A stretch of 49,854 nucleotides of DNA from a virus. Positions 7,226 to 14,052 of the stretch are shown piece after piece. The stretch is taken from IMG/VR virus record IMGVR_UViG_3300032299_001077, positions 1 to 49,854 of that record; one strand, 5' to 3'. The position numbers and the translations under genes are program-made. How positions within the stretch are numbered: the first letter of the stretch is position 1; each line of letters begins with the position of its first letter. The notes under the pieces are model-generated. The model saw only the letters and a list, made by a program, of their open reading frames with translations. It ran no database searches and was not told the DNA's origin.

Positions 7226-7446
7226 GCAAAGAAAAGAAAGACAACAGCGGAGCGGCGTTCGTCCGTAATTCCGACAATCCCAAAGCACCCAAGTATAGCG
7301 GGCCCGTAACTGTTGACGGGAAAGACTACGAGGTCTCCATCTGGCAGCAAGTCAGCCAGAAAGGTGACAAATACCTGAGTCTGAAATTCGGAGCGCCTTA
7401 CGTTCCAAAGGCCAAACCTCAGACCAACGAAGATCCCGACTGGTAG
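7222..7446 (+). CDS. small conserved phage protein
   Basis: A 74-residue protein with the block YSGPVTVDGKDYEVSIW followed by KGDKYLSLKFG. I recall this V-x-G-K-x-Y-x-V-S-x-W pattern from small proteins in many phages that are annotated only as hypothetical. The alternating beta pattern would suit an OB-like or SH3-like fold, unproven. ATGA overlap with the preceding gene. Confidence 0.6.
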   Translation: MSKEKKDNSGAAFVRNSDNPKAPKYSGPVTVDGKDYEVSIWQQVSQKGDKYLSLKFGAPYVPKAKPQTNEDPDW

Positions 7447-7453
7447 GATCTGA

Positions 7454-7600
7454 ATGGGCTTCATCGGCATAGCCATCTGCACGGTTTGCTATATTGCAAC
7501 CGCAGTTGATTTCTACATCAAGGGGAATGTCCCTATGGCTATTGCCTTTGGTGGCTACAGCATTGCGAATATAGGATTTCTTATTATCGCAAGGCAATGA
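7454..7600 (+). CDS. micro-membrane protein 1 (48 residues)
   Basis: A 48-residue ORF almost entirely made of two hydrophobic segments (GFIGIAICTVCYIATAV and MAIAFGGYSIANIGFLIIA) around a short polar loop, so probably a two-pass membrane protein. It ends in an ATGA overlap with another micro-membrane ORF. Role unknown; phage proteins of this size can affect membrane physiology, lysis timing or superinfection. Confidence 0.55.
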   Translation: MGFIGIAICTVCYIATAVDFYIKGNVPMAIAFGGYSIANIGFLIIARQ

Positions 7601-7689
7601 AACCGCTTCTTTTTGTTGTAGCACTAGTTGTCAGCATTGGCCTTTGGGCGCTGGCTCTTTACGGAGCTTGGAGAGCCATCCATGGTTGA
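7597..7689 (+). CDS. micro-membrane protein 2 (30 residues)
   Basis: A 30-residue ORF that is one hydrophobic helix (PLLFVVALVVSIGLWALALY) with a short polar C-terminus. ATGA start overlap and an 8-base overlap at its end with the next ORF are the evidence that it is translated. No family. Confidence 0.45.
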   Translation: MKPLLFVVALVVSIGLWALALYGAWRAIHG

Positions 7690-7768
7690 CTACGCTATAA
7701 CCTACATCTTCTGGATAACTATCGCAGTTGTTCTTCTGAAGATTCTAAAAGACTCCATCAATCGATGA
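7682..7768 (+). CDS. micro-membrane protein 3 (28 residues)
   Basis: A 28-residue ORF with one membrane helix (ITYIFWITIAVVLLKIL) and a charged tail, overlapping the previous ORF by 8 bases and the next by ATGA. It is the third consecutive membrane micro-ORF. Confidence 0.45.
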   Translation: MVDYAITYIFWITIAVVLLKILKDSINR

Positions 7769-7941
7769 AAAACCGACTTGAGAACTGGATCACCAATAGC
7801 GACTCAAATGAAGTAAAGGTAATGAACCTGCTTCAAGAGTACGGGATTGTTAGTGATACTATCATCTGGGCCAAGGACTGTGGCAACGACCTCAAGGCAA
7901 TTAGGTGGCTGGCGGTCAATATAAGTCTCCTGAATAAATAA
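7765..7941 (+). CDS. small soluble helical protein
   Basis: A 58-residue protein, MKNRLENWITNSDSNEVK at the N-terminus, with helical content and two Trp in the C-terminal half (CGNDLKAIRWLAVN). It starts by ATGA overlap with the last micro-membrane ORF. I cannot assign a family. Confidence 0.5.
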   Translation: MKNRLENWITNSDSNEVKVMNLLQEYGIVSDTIIWAKDCGNDLKAIRWLAVNISLLNK

Positions 7942-7978
7942 GTTTGAACGCCGCTTATCTAGGGCGGTCTAAATTGGT

Positions 7979-8443
7979 ATGTGGGACGATTACGTTGAAC
8001 GCGGAAAGACGGTAGAGCAACAGTTTGCCTCAATCCTCAGTGGGGCCGTCTTTGCTACTAAAGATCAAGACATCCATGAGCATTGGGATGTGATGGATGA
8101 GATGGCTGTTAAATACGATGTTAAGGGCATGAAGAAGTATCGGCGCAGCGACGATAAGCCTACTGATCGACTCCATTGGATCGAACTCCGCAACGTCAAC
8201 GGAAAGAACGGCTGGCTCTACGGAGAGGCTGATGTTATCGCCTTTGAGACCCGCAAGTGGTGGATACTAGTAGATCGTGGAGATCTTGCCCAGTTTGTTG
8301 AGGGCATACTTATTGGAAGTGATCCATGCGAGATGCCCGAACCCTACAGACTTTACCAACGTGAAGGCCGACAAGACCTTCTTACCATCTTACCTACAGT
8401 GGACTTGCTATCCATCGCCAGCCAAGTATTGGCAAAGGAATAA
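7979..8443 (+). CDS. PD-(D/E)XK-like nuclease candidate
   Basis: A 154-residue protein. The segment EMAVKYDVKGMKKYRR (about 37-52), then HWIELRNVNGKNGWLYGEADVIAFET (about 64-90) gives acidic residue, D-x-K and later E/D positions in beta strands, the pattern of small PD-(D/E)XK enzymes. A W-W-I-L-V-D strand follows. I would expect a structure-specific or restriction-like nuclease, but the assignment rests on motif spacing by eye. A 37-base gap precedes it, longer than between its neighbours. Confidence 0.5.
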   Translation: MWDDYVERGKTVEQQFASILSGAVFATKDQDIHEHWDVMDEMAVKYDVKGMKKYRRSDDKPTDRLHWIELRNVNGKNGWLYGEADVIAFETRKWWILVDRGDLAQFVEGILIGSDPCEMPEPYRLYQREGRQDLLTILPTVDLLSIASQVLAKE

Positions 8444-8447
8444 GACA

Positions 8448-8630
8448 ATGGCTAACGGCAAAGGAAGCAAACCAAGGAAAGTAAACGGCCCGAAGTATCG
8501 GGACAACTTTGATAGTATCAAATGGAACAATGAGAGCAAAACAAATAGGAACCAAGCAAGACCGCAATGTGGCCAAGCACACCCCCAAACCCCGAAACAA
8601 TATGCCAAAAATACAAAAGCTACTGGCTAA
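8448..8630 (+). CDS. small conserved phage peptide (PRKVNGPKYRDNFDSI type)
   Basis: A 60-residue basic protein starting MANGKGSKPRKVNGPKYRDNFDSI, a short block I recall as a very common conserved micro-protein of phages (usual form about 30-45 residues). The rest is Lys/Asn/Gln-rich and probably disordered. Function unknown. Its end overlaps the next gene. Confidence 0.6.
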   Translation: MANGKGSKPRKVNGPKYRDNFDSIKWNNESKTNRNQARPQCGQAHPQTPKQYAKNTKATG

Positions 8631-8787
8631 AGGCCATCTAGTCCCTATCTACAACGCCATAGAAGACACTTTGTGCCTCGTTGGCTATCGTCGCAAGCCC
8701 AGCAGCAGAAAGTCCCACCAGCGGCCCTTTATGCTCAACCAACCCATACCCTTGGGCCCGATTGACCCAAATCCCGAACCCAAATGA
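8602..8787 (+). CDS. small basic protein
   Basis: A 61-residue protein with start ATG 8602, nine bases after a CCCGAAAC motif; earlier in-frame ATGs (8509, 8533) overlap the previous gene. A compact block LAKGHLVPIYNAIEDTLCLVGYRRKP is followed by a Pro-rich tail ending DPNPEPK, which is again encoded by the CCCGAA motif. ATGA overlap with the next gene. Confidence 0.5.
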   Translation: MPKIQKLLAKGHLVPIYNAIEDTLCLVGYRRKPSSRKSHQRPFMLNQPIPLGPIDPNPEPK

Positions 8788-9056
8788 AACCCACAGGCAA
8801 CGAACTAATAGACCAATGCATCAAATCCCACATGGGAGATGACGAGAAGATCCTCCTAGCAGACGGCCTAGAGAACGCCTTCATGGGGATAGGAAGACAA
8901 TTCCACTACCCCATAGCCATCTACTCTTACAAGAAGACAATCAAAACCCTGATGCGTAGCGGCATGGACAGAGAAGAGGCTATCGAATACTTCGACTTCA
9001 ACATTGCTGGATCTTTCGTCGGAGACCAAACCCCCGTGTTCCTACAGGACGAGTAG
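8784..9056 (+). CDS. conserved hypothetical protein
   Basis: A 90-residue mainly helical protein (LIDQCIKSHMGDDEKILLADGLENAFMG, then YSYKKTIKTLMRSGMDREEAIEYFDFNI). The last part, with DFNIAGSFVG, resembles a small phage protein family that I recall only as hypothetical. Acts in the cytoplasm by composition. Its stop lies inside the first copy of the repeated GTAGA element that follows. Confidence 0.6.
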   Translation: MKPTGNELIDQCIKSHMGDDEKILLADGLENAFMGIGRQFHYPIAIYSYKKTIKTLMRSGMDREEAIEYFDFNIAGSFVGDQTPVFLQDE

Positions 9057-9120
9057 AAACGTGTCGAAATAACCCCGAAATCTCTACACATCAGTAGAGA
9101 CATGTTTACAACGTAGACAT
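9053..9120 (+). promoter_or_regulatory. operator-like cluster of GTAGA repeats
   Basis: Three similar boxes precede the gene at 9141: GTAGAAACGTGT (9053-9064), GTAGAGACATGT (9094-9105) and GTAGACAT (9113-9120). TCTCTAC (9081-9087) and GTAGAGA (9094-9100) form a perfect 7-bp inverted repeat. ATGTTTAC (9102-9109) and GTAGACAT (9113-9120) form another with one mismatch. Repeated half-sites in both orientations are typical of a repressor-binding region. Confidence 0.5.
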
Positions 9121-9140
9121 ATCTGTGGTATAGGAGGAAG

Positions 9141-9599
9141 ATGAGTTGGTTGACAAGAGCAACAGAAAGGCTGGCTTCGGCAATGAAGCCACTTCCGACT
9201 TCTTCCTTCGGATATCCAGTCAGAGAGCCAGTCCCATCTGAACAGGTCTTCTTCGCCCTCAATCCCAATGTGGGAGGGTATGCCGCAGAGGATGGGGCTA
9301 TTGTTCTCAACGAGGGGGCAAGAAATGAAGACAGATACCTGTCCAACAGAGAGCTAGGCGGGGTTGCGCGGAATGAGGCTTCCAGACTTTACATGCGGGA
9401 TAGGAATATCGTTCCAGACTTTAGCCTGACCAAGGATCAAGAGCTAAAGTTCCAAGGATCGGCCTACGGATCAAATCCCGAAGCATTGAAGCAGTCTATA
9501 GCGGCCAGAATCATTACGGGAGACCCATCGGCTGGCAAGACAACCAAAGAGCAAAAAGACTTCTCACAGCGCCTCCTAAAGCAAATGCAGGGGCAATAG
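9141..9599 (+). CDS. conserved phage protein, unknown function, with strong SD
   Basis: A 152-residue protein. It has a real Shine-Dalgarno (AGGAGG ending about 4 bases before ATG), rare in this window. The middle part (FFALNPNVGGYAAEDGAIVLNE, then NEASRLYMRDR, then AARIITGDPSAGKTTKEQKDF) follows a block order I recall from many phage hypothetical proteins. It is soluble. GDPSAGKTT looks like a P-loop at first sight but lacks the rest of an NTPase. Its own upstream repeat cluster and SD suggest separate, strong regulation. Confidence 0.7.
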   Translation: MSWLTRATERLASAMKPLPTSSFGYPVREPVPSEQVFFALNPNVGGYAAEDGAIVLNEGARNEDRYLSNRELGGVARNEASRLYMRDRNIVPDFSLTKDQELKFQGSAYGSNPEALKQSIAARIITGDPSAGKTTKEQKDFSQRLLKQMQGQ

Positions 9600-9628
9600 C
9601 AGGGCGGCTGCAACCAAGCCCGAACCAT

Positions 9629-9709
9629 ATGGCACTTTCTATTCCACTTGGCGGTAACGTGGCACAAAAGTGGCAAAAGCGTTCCACATGGGATTGTGGT
9701 GCAAAATAG
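9629..9709 (+). CDS. possible 26-residue peptide
   Basis: ATG 9629 lies five bases after a CCCGAA motif and opens a 26-codon frame (MALSIPLGGNVAQKWQKRST then four more). It is only weakly supported; the association of the motif with a start codon is why it is listed. Confidence 0.25.
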   Translation: MALSIPLGGNVAQKWQKRSTWDCGAK

Positions 9710-9742
9710 ACCCCTCCAAGCCCGAAACATAGAACCCAAAAA

Positions 9743-9768
9743 TATTTAAAGCAGGGCTTGTTTAAATA
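9743..9768. repeat. AT-rich perfect inverted repeat
   Basis: TATTTAAA and TTTAAATA are perfect 8-bp inverted arms separated by GCAGGGCTTG, at the border between the early operon and the G-rich noncoding region. Possible hairpin, protein-binding site or unwinding element. Confidence 0.5.
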
Positions 9769-10027
9769 AAGGGGGTAGGGGGTTCTCCAGAAAGAGAAGA
9801 GACGGGGGTGGGTAGCCTTGTGTAAACCCCGCTATACATAAAGCTGATAGCGCGTTCCCATAGTTTAGTTTTCCCCACAAAATTTTTGAGAGGGGGTATT
9901 TTCAGGAAAACGGTCTGTCGGCCAGCGGAAGGTGGGGTGGGAGACCCGTGTGGTGGGTGGCTGTGCGCTGATAGCTGAGTCTCTGGTAGCGGTGGGCTCC
10001 ACTGGCCTCGTGTCCCGCCCCGCCCCA

Positions 10028-10054
10028 TGCCATGCGTCCCGTGCCATGCGTCCC
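10028..10054 (+). repeat. 13-bp tandem direct repeat
   Basis: TGCCATGCGTCCC occurs twice (10028-10040 and 10042-10054) with a 14-bp period, within the C-rich half of the gene-free region. Candidate iteron pair or slippage product. Confidence 0.5.
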
Positions 10055-10128
10055 CGTCTCCCTTCCCCCTGTCCGCCTCTGTCCCGCCCTATGACCTGAT
10101 AGATGATTCGCAGCTTATACGGCCCGTG

Positions 10129-10188
10129 GTGGCGTTTTGATTAGGCGGGCGCTATGTTGGTATGGGGGAAGCTACAGAGTAACGCCAC
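10129..10188 (+). other. possible structured RNA
   Basis: GTGGCGTT (10129-10136) and AACGCCAC (10181-10188) are perfect 8-bp complementary arms around 44 bases, which themselves contain short pairings (TAG with CTA, GCT with AGC). It lies in the gene-free region just upstream of a leader-type hairpin, so may be part of an RNA or a protein-binding site. Confidence 0.35.
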
Positions 10189-10210
10189 AATGGCAAGGCA
10201 ACGCAATCCG

Positions 10211-10254
10211 CCCCCATCCAAGGGGGACAATGGGGAACGCTAGGAGGGAATCCC
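10211..10254 (+). promoter_or_regulatory. two-hairpin element, copy 1
   Basis: CCCCC-atccaa-GGGGG (10211-10226), then ACAAT and GGGGAA, then a weak GGG-aat-CCC hairpin. It shares the order C-run hairpin, GGGGG, 4-5 bases, GGGGAA with the copies at 10803, 12271 and 14053. This copy has no gene immediately downstream, and ends in an AATCCCGAAACAT motif. Confidence 0.4.
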
Positions 10255-10286
10255 GAAACATATTCCGCCACTATTAGCTACCTACT

Positions 10287-10312
10287 ACGGGGAGCAAACA
10301 AGCTTGCCCCGT
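10287..10312 (+). other. G/C-rich hairpin in the gene-free region
   Basis: ACGGGG AGC ... GCT (tg) CCCCGT can pair over 9 bp with a 2-base bulge. No U-tract follows, so not an intrinsic terminator. Probably part of a structured leader. Confidence 0.35.
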
Positions 10313-10519
10313 TCCCCTTGCCATAGGTTGGAGAGTGTAGCTTGTCCCCTTGTCCCCTTCCCATCCTAGCGGAGGAAATTGCCTTTCCCGCTTCCTCGCT
10401 TTGGGGGCATAGGACATTCCATGTCTCACCCCTTTCTCGCACTCGGCCAATGTCCCGCCTCAATTCTTAATTAGAACAATTCCAATTTGCCCCCGCTAAA
10501 ATTCAATTGAAAATTTCCC

Positions 10520-10548
10520 TTGCCAATATCCCGCCCCCCGTTTAGATT
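10520..10548 (+). promoter_or_regulatory. candidate sigma-70-type promoter
   Basis: TTGCCA (10520-10525), 17-base spacer, TAGATT (10543-10548), about 45 bases before the gene at 10595. A/T-rich sequence with repeated AATT lies upstream. This would drive the small-gene block. Confidence 0.5.
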
Positions 10549-10556
10549 GTCATCTG

Positions 10557-10576
10557 TCGGGGCAATCCCGCCCCGA
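10557..10576 (+). promoter_or_regulatory. leader hairpin before the gene at 10595
   Basis: TCGGGGC-aatccc-GCCCCGA is a perfect 7-bp hairpin placed just after the candidate promoter, so at the 5' end of the mRNA. It could stabilise the transcript. Confidence 0.5.
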
Positions 10577-10594
10577 TTAACTAAGGAAAAAACC

Positions 10595-10789
10595 ATGAAC
10601 GACCTACACGATTACATGACAGTTGAAGACGGAGACGTTGACTACCGCAAGTGGAACAATGCGGAATTACTGGAGCAATACGCAGAAACGGAGGACGATC
10701 AAATAGCGGAACATTTAAAGGATCGCGGGATTGATATACCTTCCGCCCGTTCTATTGCGGCAGTTTTTCGCAATTTTCCCCGCTCCTGA
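10595..10789 (+). CDS. small acidic protein
   Basis: A 64-residue protein from the ATG after AAGGAAAAAACC (a partial SD); upstream codons in frame lie in the promoter and are not used. Acidic N-terminal half (MTVEDGDVDYRKWNNAELLEQ), then helical. Not recognised. First gene after the promoter at 10520. Confidence 0.6.
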   Translation: MNDLHDYMTVEDGDVDYRKWNNAELLEQYAETEDDQIAEHLKDRGIDIPSARSIAAVFRNFPRS

Positions 10790-10802
10790 TTGATTCCCTA
10801 CA

Positions 10803-10843
10803 CTCTCCCCGATTCGTTCGGGGGGAGAAAGGGAACCATTCCC
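10803..10843 (+). promoter_or_regulatory. two-hairpin element, copy 2
   Basis: A 10-bp hairpin (arms 10803-10812 and 10818-10827, loop TTCGT) with arms CTCTCCCCGA and its complement, followed by AAA and a second hairpin GGGAA-cca-TTCCC (10831-10843). It ends 13 bases before the ATG at 10857, which has no SD. Confidence 0.55.
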
Positions 10844-10856
10844 GCATCAAATCACC

Positions 10857-11048
10857 ATGAAAAACACCAATCCATCAAATCGCATTGCGCTTCATGCGCG
10901 GTGCATCATTCGGAATCCGTCCCGCTTTGCCTTCTACGCTCACGGGATCATTCGGGAATTTAAAGAGGCTTCAGGCTTTGCCTTGTGCGTAGTCTTGAGT
11001 CTTTTTCTTTTCGGGCTCGGGCTCGTCAATTCGTTTTTTCAACACTAG
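10857..11048 (+). CDS. small membrane protein
   Basis: A 63-residue protein. The N-terminal 40 residues are basic (many Arg/His), followed by one clear membrane helix, FALCVVLSLFLFGLGLV, near the C-terminus. Positive-inside logic puts the N-terminus in the cytoplasm. ATG follows the two-hairpin leader and an AATCACC context. Confidence 0.5.
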   Translation: MKNTNPSNRIALHARCIIRNPSRFAFYAHGIIREFKEASGFALCVVLSLFLFGLGLVNSFFQH

Positions 11049-11056
11049 CGCCACCC

Positions 11057-11281
11057 ATGAAAATTGAAATCTATCCCGTTGGAGGGAACGCGGATGAATC
11101 TCCCCGCTTTGGCAAGGGGGACTGGGCAATCCATAGCCATGCATCCATCGATGGGCGCATTGCCTGCGGAATTAAGGGGCATTTCCTTTGCTGGGATACC
11201 TCTATTGAAGACCAAAGCGGACTGCCTACCTGCCCAAAATGCGCGGCCAAGGTTGCCAAGGTTAGAATGTCCTGCGATTGA
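11057..11281 (+). CDS. small putative zinc-binding protein
   Basis: A 74-residue protein from MKIEIYPVGG. C-terminal Cys and His residues (ACGIKGHFLCW, then CPKC, then a last Cys) could coordinate zinc. The pattern LCW-x(10)-PTCPKCAAKV resembles small zinc-finger proteins linked to gp88/DUF932 regions. Function not known. Confidence 0.55.
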   Translation: MKIEIYPVGGNADESPRFGKGDWAIHSHASIDGRIACGIKGHFLCWDTSIEDQSGLPTCPKCAAKVAKVRMSCD

Positions 11282-11316
11282 TTCCCGCCCGTGGTATCCT
11301 TAAAGACTAGAATCCC

Positions 11317-12255
11317 ATGAAAAAAACTACACGGAAGCGGAAATTCGCCGCTAAAAAAGCCTCCAAGGCTTTCATGCTCTCACTGTATGCGGGGGCAATG
11401 TCATGTGTTGCCCTTGGCAATGCGGAACCAATTAAGCCTATTCTCGCGGAACGGGCGCAATGGTGCGCGATTCATTCAAAGGCCAAGGATGGCGGGAAAG
11501 GATGGCGGGGAGCCTTGGAAAGGTTGGAATCGGGGAAACTCCCTGAGATTTTCGAGAATGGCAACGGAAAGCTTCCTTTCTATGCGTTTTCCTCCCTCGC
11601 GGGGATTGACTGTCCCCAAGCTGGATCATGCCTTTACGGGGCATCAGGAGACCTTCTAGGGGGATTCTGCTATTCCTTTAAATCTTGGAGATATCCCGCT
11701 GCTTTCATGCGTCAATTGATTAATTCAATCCGTCTTCGCACTAAGGCGGGGCGGGATGAGATAATTGCGGCTTGGATGGCACTCCCGCAAAATTCCATTG
11801 TCCGCTTGTATGTTGACGGAGACTTCGCGTCCCCTGAAATCCTCGCGTTTTGGATGCGCCTATGCTTTGCCCGTCCTGATCTTCAGGTTTACGGCTACAG
11901 TAAATCGTGGCGTTTGCTTCTGTCTTATGATTCTGCAACGGGCGGACGCTGGCCGAAAAACTACCTTCTGAACCTTTCAAGCGGGGGAAAGGGGACGGAG
12001 ACGGAAAAACAAGCTGTTTCCCGCCTTCCCATTGCGAGGGGCGAATTCATCGCGGTTAATACCGCCAAGGATCACGGGAGAGCCTACCAGAGCAAACGGA
12101 ATGCGGGATTCGCGGACTATGCGCGGGACGTTCGGGAAAGCGCGGGAAAGCGGGTTTTTGTCTGTTCGGGGAAATGCGGGGATTGCACACCCTCTGGCCA
12201 TGCCTGCGGATCTGAGAAGTTTCGGGGCGTCCCTATTGCTATTGGCGTCCACTGA
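11317..12255 (+). CDS. phage gene product 88-like protein
   Basis: A 312-residue protein. Residues about 90-240 follow the gp88-type pattern: FYAFSSLAGIDCPQAGSCLY, then FCYSFKSWRYPAAFMRQLINS, then VRLYVDGDFASPEILAFWMRL, then LQVYGYSKSW. The conserved cysteines and the GDF motif are present. The C-terminal CSGKCGDC...HAC adds a Cys cluster. The N-terminus is basic with a hydrophobic patch that mimics a signal peptide but is probably not one. Family knowledge: gp88-like genes are widespread in phages and mobile elements, function unproven; the cysteine pattern suggests a metal or Fe-S site. Confidence 0.75.
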   Translation: MKKTTRKRKFAAKKASKAFMLSLYAGAMSCVALGNAEPIKPILAERAQWCAIHSKAKDGGKGWRGALERLESGKLPEIFENGNGKLPFYAFSSLAGIDCPQAGSCLYGASGDLLGGFCYSFKSWRYPAAFMRQLINSIRLRTKAGRDEIIAAWMALPQNSIVRLYVDGDFASPEILAFWMRLCFARPDLQVYGYSKSWRLLLSYDSATGGRWPKNYLLNLSSGGKGTETEKQAVSRLPIARGEFIAVNTAKDHGRAYQSKRNAGFADYARDVRESAGKRVFVCSGKCGDCTPSGHACGSEKFRGVPIAIGVH

Positions 12256-12307
12256 GGCTTTTCCGCCTCTGCCCCTTTGGTGACAAGGGGGCAGCACGGG
12301 GAAACCC
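12254..12307 (+). promoter_or_regulatory. two-hairpin element, copy 3 (with extra hairpin)
   Basis: GAGGC-ttttcc-GCCTC (12254-12269) is followed by GCCCCTTTG-gtga-CAAGGGGGC (12271-12292, 9 bp with one G-U pair and a GNRA-type GTGA loop), then AGCA and CGGGGAAACCC (GGG/CCC). It lies between gp88 and the gene at 12329, whose start has no SD. Confidence 0.55.
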
Positions 12308-12328
12308 ACTAAACAACCAAAAAACCAT

Positions 12329-12661
12329 ATGATAACAAAAGATCAAGAGCTAAAAACCCTGAAAGAAACTGCCGCGAAGCTTGGCCCGAATTCCTACCTT
12401 GGCCCGTGGCTTGATTCGGTGGCCTTTGAACTGGAAGCAATGATGCGGGCGGATTCCTTCCCGTGCGTAAGCTTGGACGAATCCCGCCACTTTGCGGAAA
12501 AGATCGTCACGGAGGCGGAAAGGAAAGCGGAAACCATCATCGCCAACGCAAAACGGGACGCGAATGACCGCGAAGCAGCAGCAGAATCCCGCATTGATCG
12601 CGCAAGAATGCTCATTCGGGACGCATCGCAAAACCTCCTAGCGATTGAAGAAAGGCTCTAA
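12329..12661 (+). CDS. coiled-coil protein
   Basis: A 110-residue protein. N-terminal block LGPNSYLGPWLDSVAFELEAMM is recognisable from other phage hypothetical proteins. Residues about 50-105 form a long charged Ala-rich helix (EAERKAETIIANAKRDANDR). No SD; the ATG follows AAAAAACCAT. Confidence 0.6.
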   Translation: MITKDQELKTLKETAAKLGPNSYLGPWLDSVAFELEAMMRADSFPCVSLDESRHFAEKIVTEAERKAETIIANAKRDANDREAAAESRIDRARMLIRDASQNLLAIEERL

Positions 12662-12683
12662 GGCTAGTTTTTCCCGATATTCC

Positions 12684-12719
12684 CCCTTTAGTGACAGAGG
12701 GCGGGGTCCAATCCCCCGC
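12684..12719 (+). promoter_or_regulatory. two-hairpin element, copy 4, in a 333-base gap
   Basis: CCCTTT-agtgac-AGAGGG (12684-12701) resembles copy 3, including the GTGACA loop. It is followed by GCGGGG-tccaatc-CCCCGC (12701-12719), a perfect 6-bp hairpin. The gap 12662-12994 holds no gene. It also has GGTGACA-type repeats at about 12782 and 12812-12828 and the promoter at 12900. Confidence 0.45.
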
Positions 12720-12899
12720 TTTCCTGCCCGATTTTCGCGCTTTAAATGCCTCCACAATCAATTTTCTTTCCCGCCCCGCTATGGTGACACTCCCGAAAAT
12801 GCCGCCCCGTGACAAGGTGACAAGGTGCAAACCTCAACCTGTTTTTTCCCTTGGAATCATCGCCCGAAAACTTTCCTGAATTATTTTTAAAAAAACTAG

Positions 12900-12927
12900 T
12901 TGACAAACAACCTCCCCCTGCTACTTT
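12900..12927 (+). promoter_or_regulatory. promoter for the DUF932 gene
   Basis: A consensus -35 TTGACA (12900-12905), 16-base spacer, TACTTT (12922-12927). It lies after an A/T-rich run (ATTTTTAAAAAAAC) and about 70 bases upstream of the DUF932 start. It is the best sigma-70-like promoter I see in the plus strand. Confidence 0.6.
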
Positions 12928-12994
12928 TCATTTTATCGGAAGCAATTCCGCCTCCGACAAAAACCAAAAACCACAATAGAAAAAACGAAATACA

Positions 12995-14038
12995 ATGAGT
13001 CACAAAATTGAAAAACCGCATGACATGGTTCTCTCCATTCAGGGAACCGAATGGCATAAGCTTGCAACCCATCTTCCCGTTATCGGTGACGCTGAAGTTG
13101 CCCCTTTGCTGTTCCCCATTGTTGAGTCCCCTGCCTTTGTCACTATCGACGGGGTGCAAACCGCATTGGAAGACTACAAAGTCTTGGTCGCGGATCACCG
13201 CAAAGTTCGGCCCGATTTGATCGGATCGGATGCACTGGTTCCGCTTCACATTCCCAAGGCGGGATACAAAGTGATATCTAACCGCGAAATCTGGGAAGTG
13301 ATGCAAAAATCGCTTCGCGATCTGGATTGCAAAGTTACCAGTGTCTGCACACTTGAACGGGGCAAGAAATTCGCCATTTCCGCCGATATCGGATCTTCCA
13401 ATCTGGTTATCAATGGGGATAAATTCAAGGCAAACCTGAATTTTGTCACCTCGCATGACGGGACAATGGCACAAGAAACCTTCGACTCCGCCATTCGCGT
13501 TGTCTGCATGAACACCTTCCAGTGGTCACGGGATGCCGCGAAAGACAAATTCAAGGTTTACCATACCAAGAATGCGGAATTCGCGCTTGAAGGTTTGGGT
13601 GACCTCCTGAACGCTATCCTGAAGGGTCGCACTGAATTGGTCGAAGTGATGAAATACCTCGCAACCCATGCCTGTGATCCGAATGATGCGCTCGCAATGG
13701 CTTCGGGTTACTTCGCCATTACTACGGACGCGAAAGACAATAAACTGTCCACCCGTAGCCTTAACGCCGCGAAAGAGATTGCTCGCCTCGCCGCCAATGG
13801 TATCGGGAACCTCGGCAAGTCACTGTATGACCTTGCCAACGGCGCAACTGAATACTGGACCAGTGGCGAGGGAACGGGTCGCAATGCATCAATCGCTTCG
13901 CGAACCTATCGCTCGCAACTCGGATCGGCGGCAGACCATAAACGCCGCTTCATCGGAATGCTGGCGGATGAGGAGTCCCGCGATACCATGATGAATCGGG
14001 GCCGTGAGGCAGTCAGGCAAGCAGTCCTAGCTAACTAG
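12995..14038 (+). CDS. DUF932 phage/plasmid protein
   Basis: A 347-residue protein matching the DUF932 (phage/plasmid-like, TIGR03299-type) family. It shows the usual opening (WHKLATHLP), a YKVISNREIWEVMQ segment where the family has Y-x-V-v-p-n-x-e, the FAISADI strand, NFVTSHDGTMA and VVCMNTF. It extends to the C-terminal helix YDLANGATEYWTSGEGTGR, which carries the family's Y-n-x-v-T-e-y-x-d-h-like end. Found in phages and conjugative elements, function unknown, linked to DNA metabolism or anti-defence only by context. It has its own promoter and probably high expression. Confidence 0.8.
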   Translation: MSHKIEKPHDMVLSIQGTEWHKLATHLPVIGDAEVAPLLFPIVESPAFVTIDGVQTALEDYKVLVADHRKVRPDLIGSDALVPLHIPKAGYKVISNREIWEVMQKSLRDLDCKVTSVCTLERGKKFAISADIGSSNLVINGDKFKANLNFVTSHDGTMAQETFDSAIRVVCMNTFQWSRDAAKDKFKVYHTKNAEFALEGLGDLLNAILKGRTELVEVMKYLATHACDPNDALAMASGYFAITTDAKDNKLSTRSLNAAKEIARLAANGIGNLGKSLYDLANGATEYWTSGEGTGRNASIASRTYRSQLGSAADHKRRFIGMLADEESRDTMMNRGREAVRQAVLAN

Positions 14039-14052
14039 GGTTGTCCCGTCTG

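Larger units (their letters stand above)
9770..10519. other. long gene-free region: G-rich then C-rich, possible origin or regulatory region
   Basis: About 750 bases with no credible gene. From 9770 to about 9960 the plus strand is G-rich, with runs such as GGGGGTAGGGGG, GGGGGTGGG and GGTGGGGTGGG that could form G-quadruplexes. From about 10000 to 10085 it is C-rich (CCCGCCCCGCCCC, CCCTTCCCCCTG). CTGATAG occurs three times (about 9843, 9968, 10096). The abrupt strand switch, repeats and flanking AT-rich inverted repeat would suit a replication origin, but structured leader RNA or a recombination region are alternatives. Short shadow ORFs here have no support. Confidence 0.4.

Noticed and set aside
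9500-9580. P-loop NTPase in the protein at 9141 (GDPSAGKTT)
   Set aside because: No Walker B, wrong context near the C-terminus, protein too small; likely chance resemblance.
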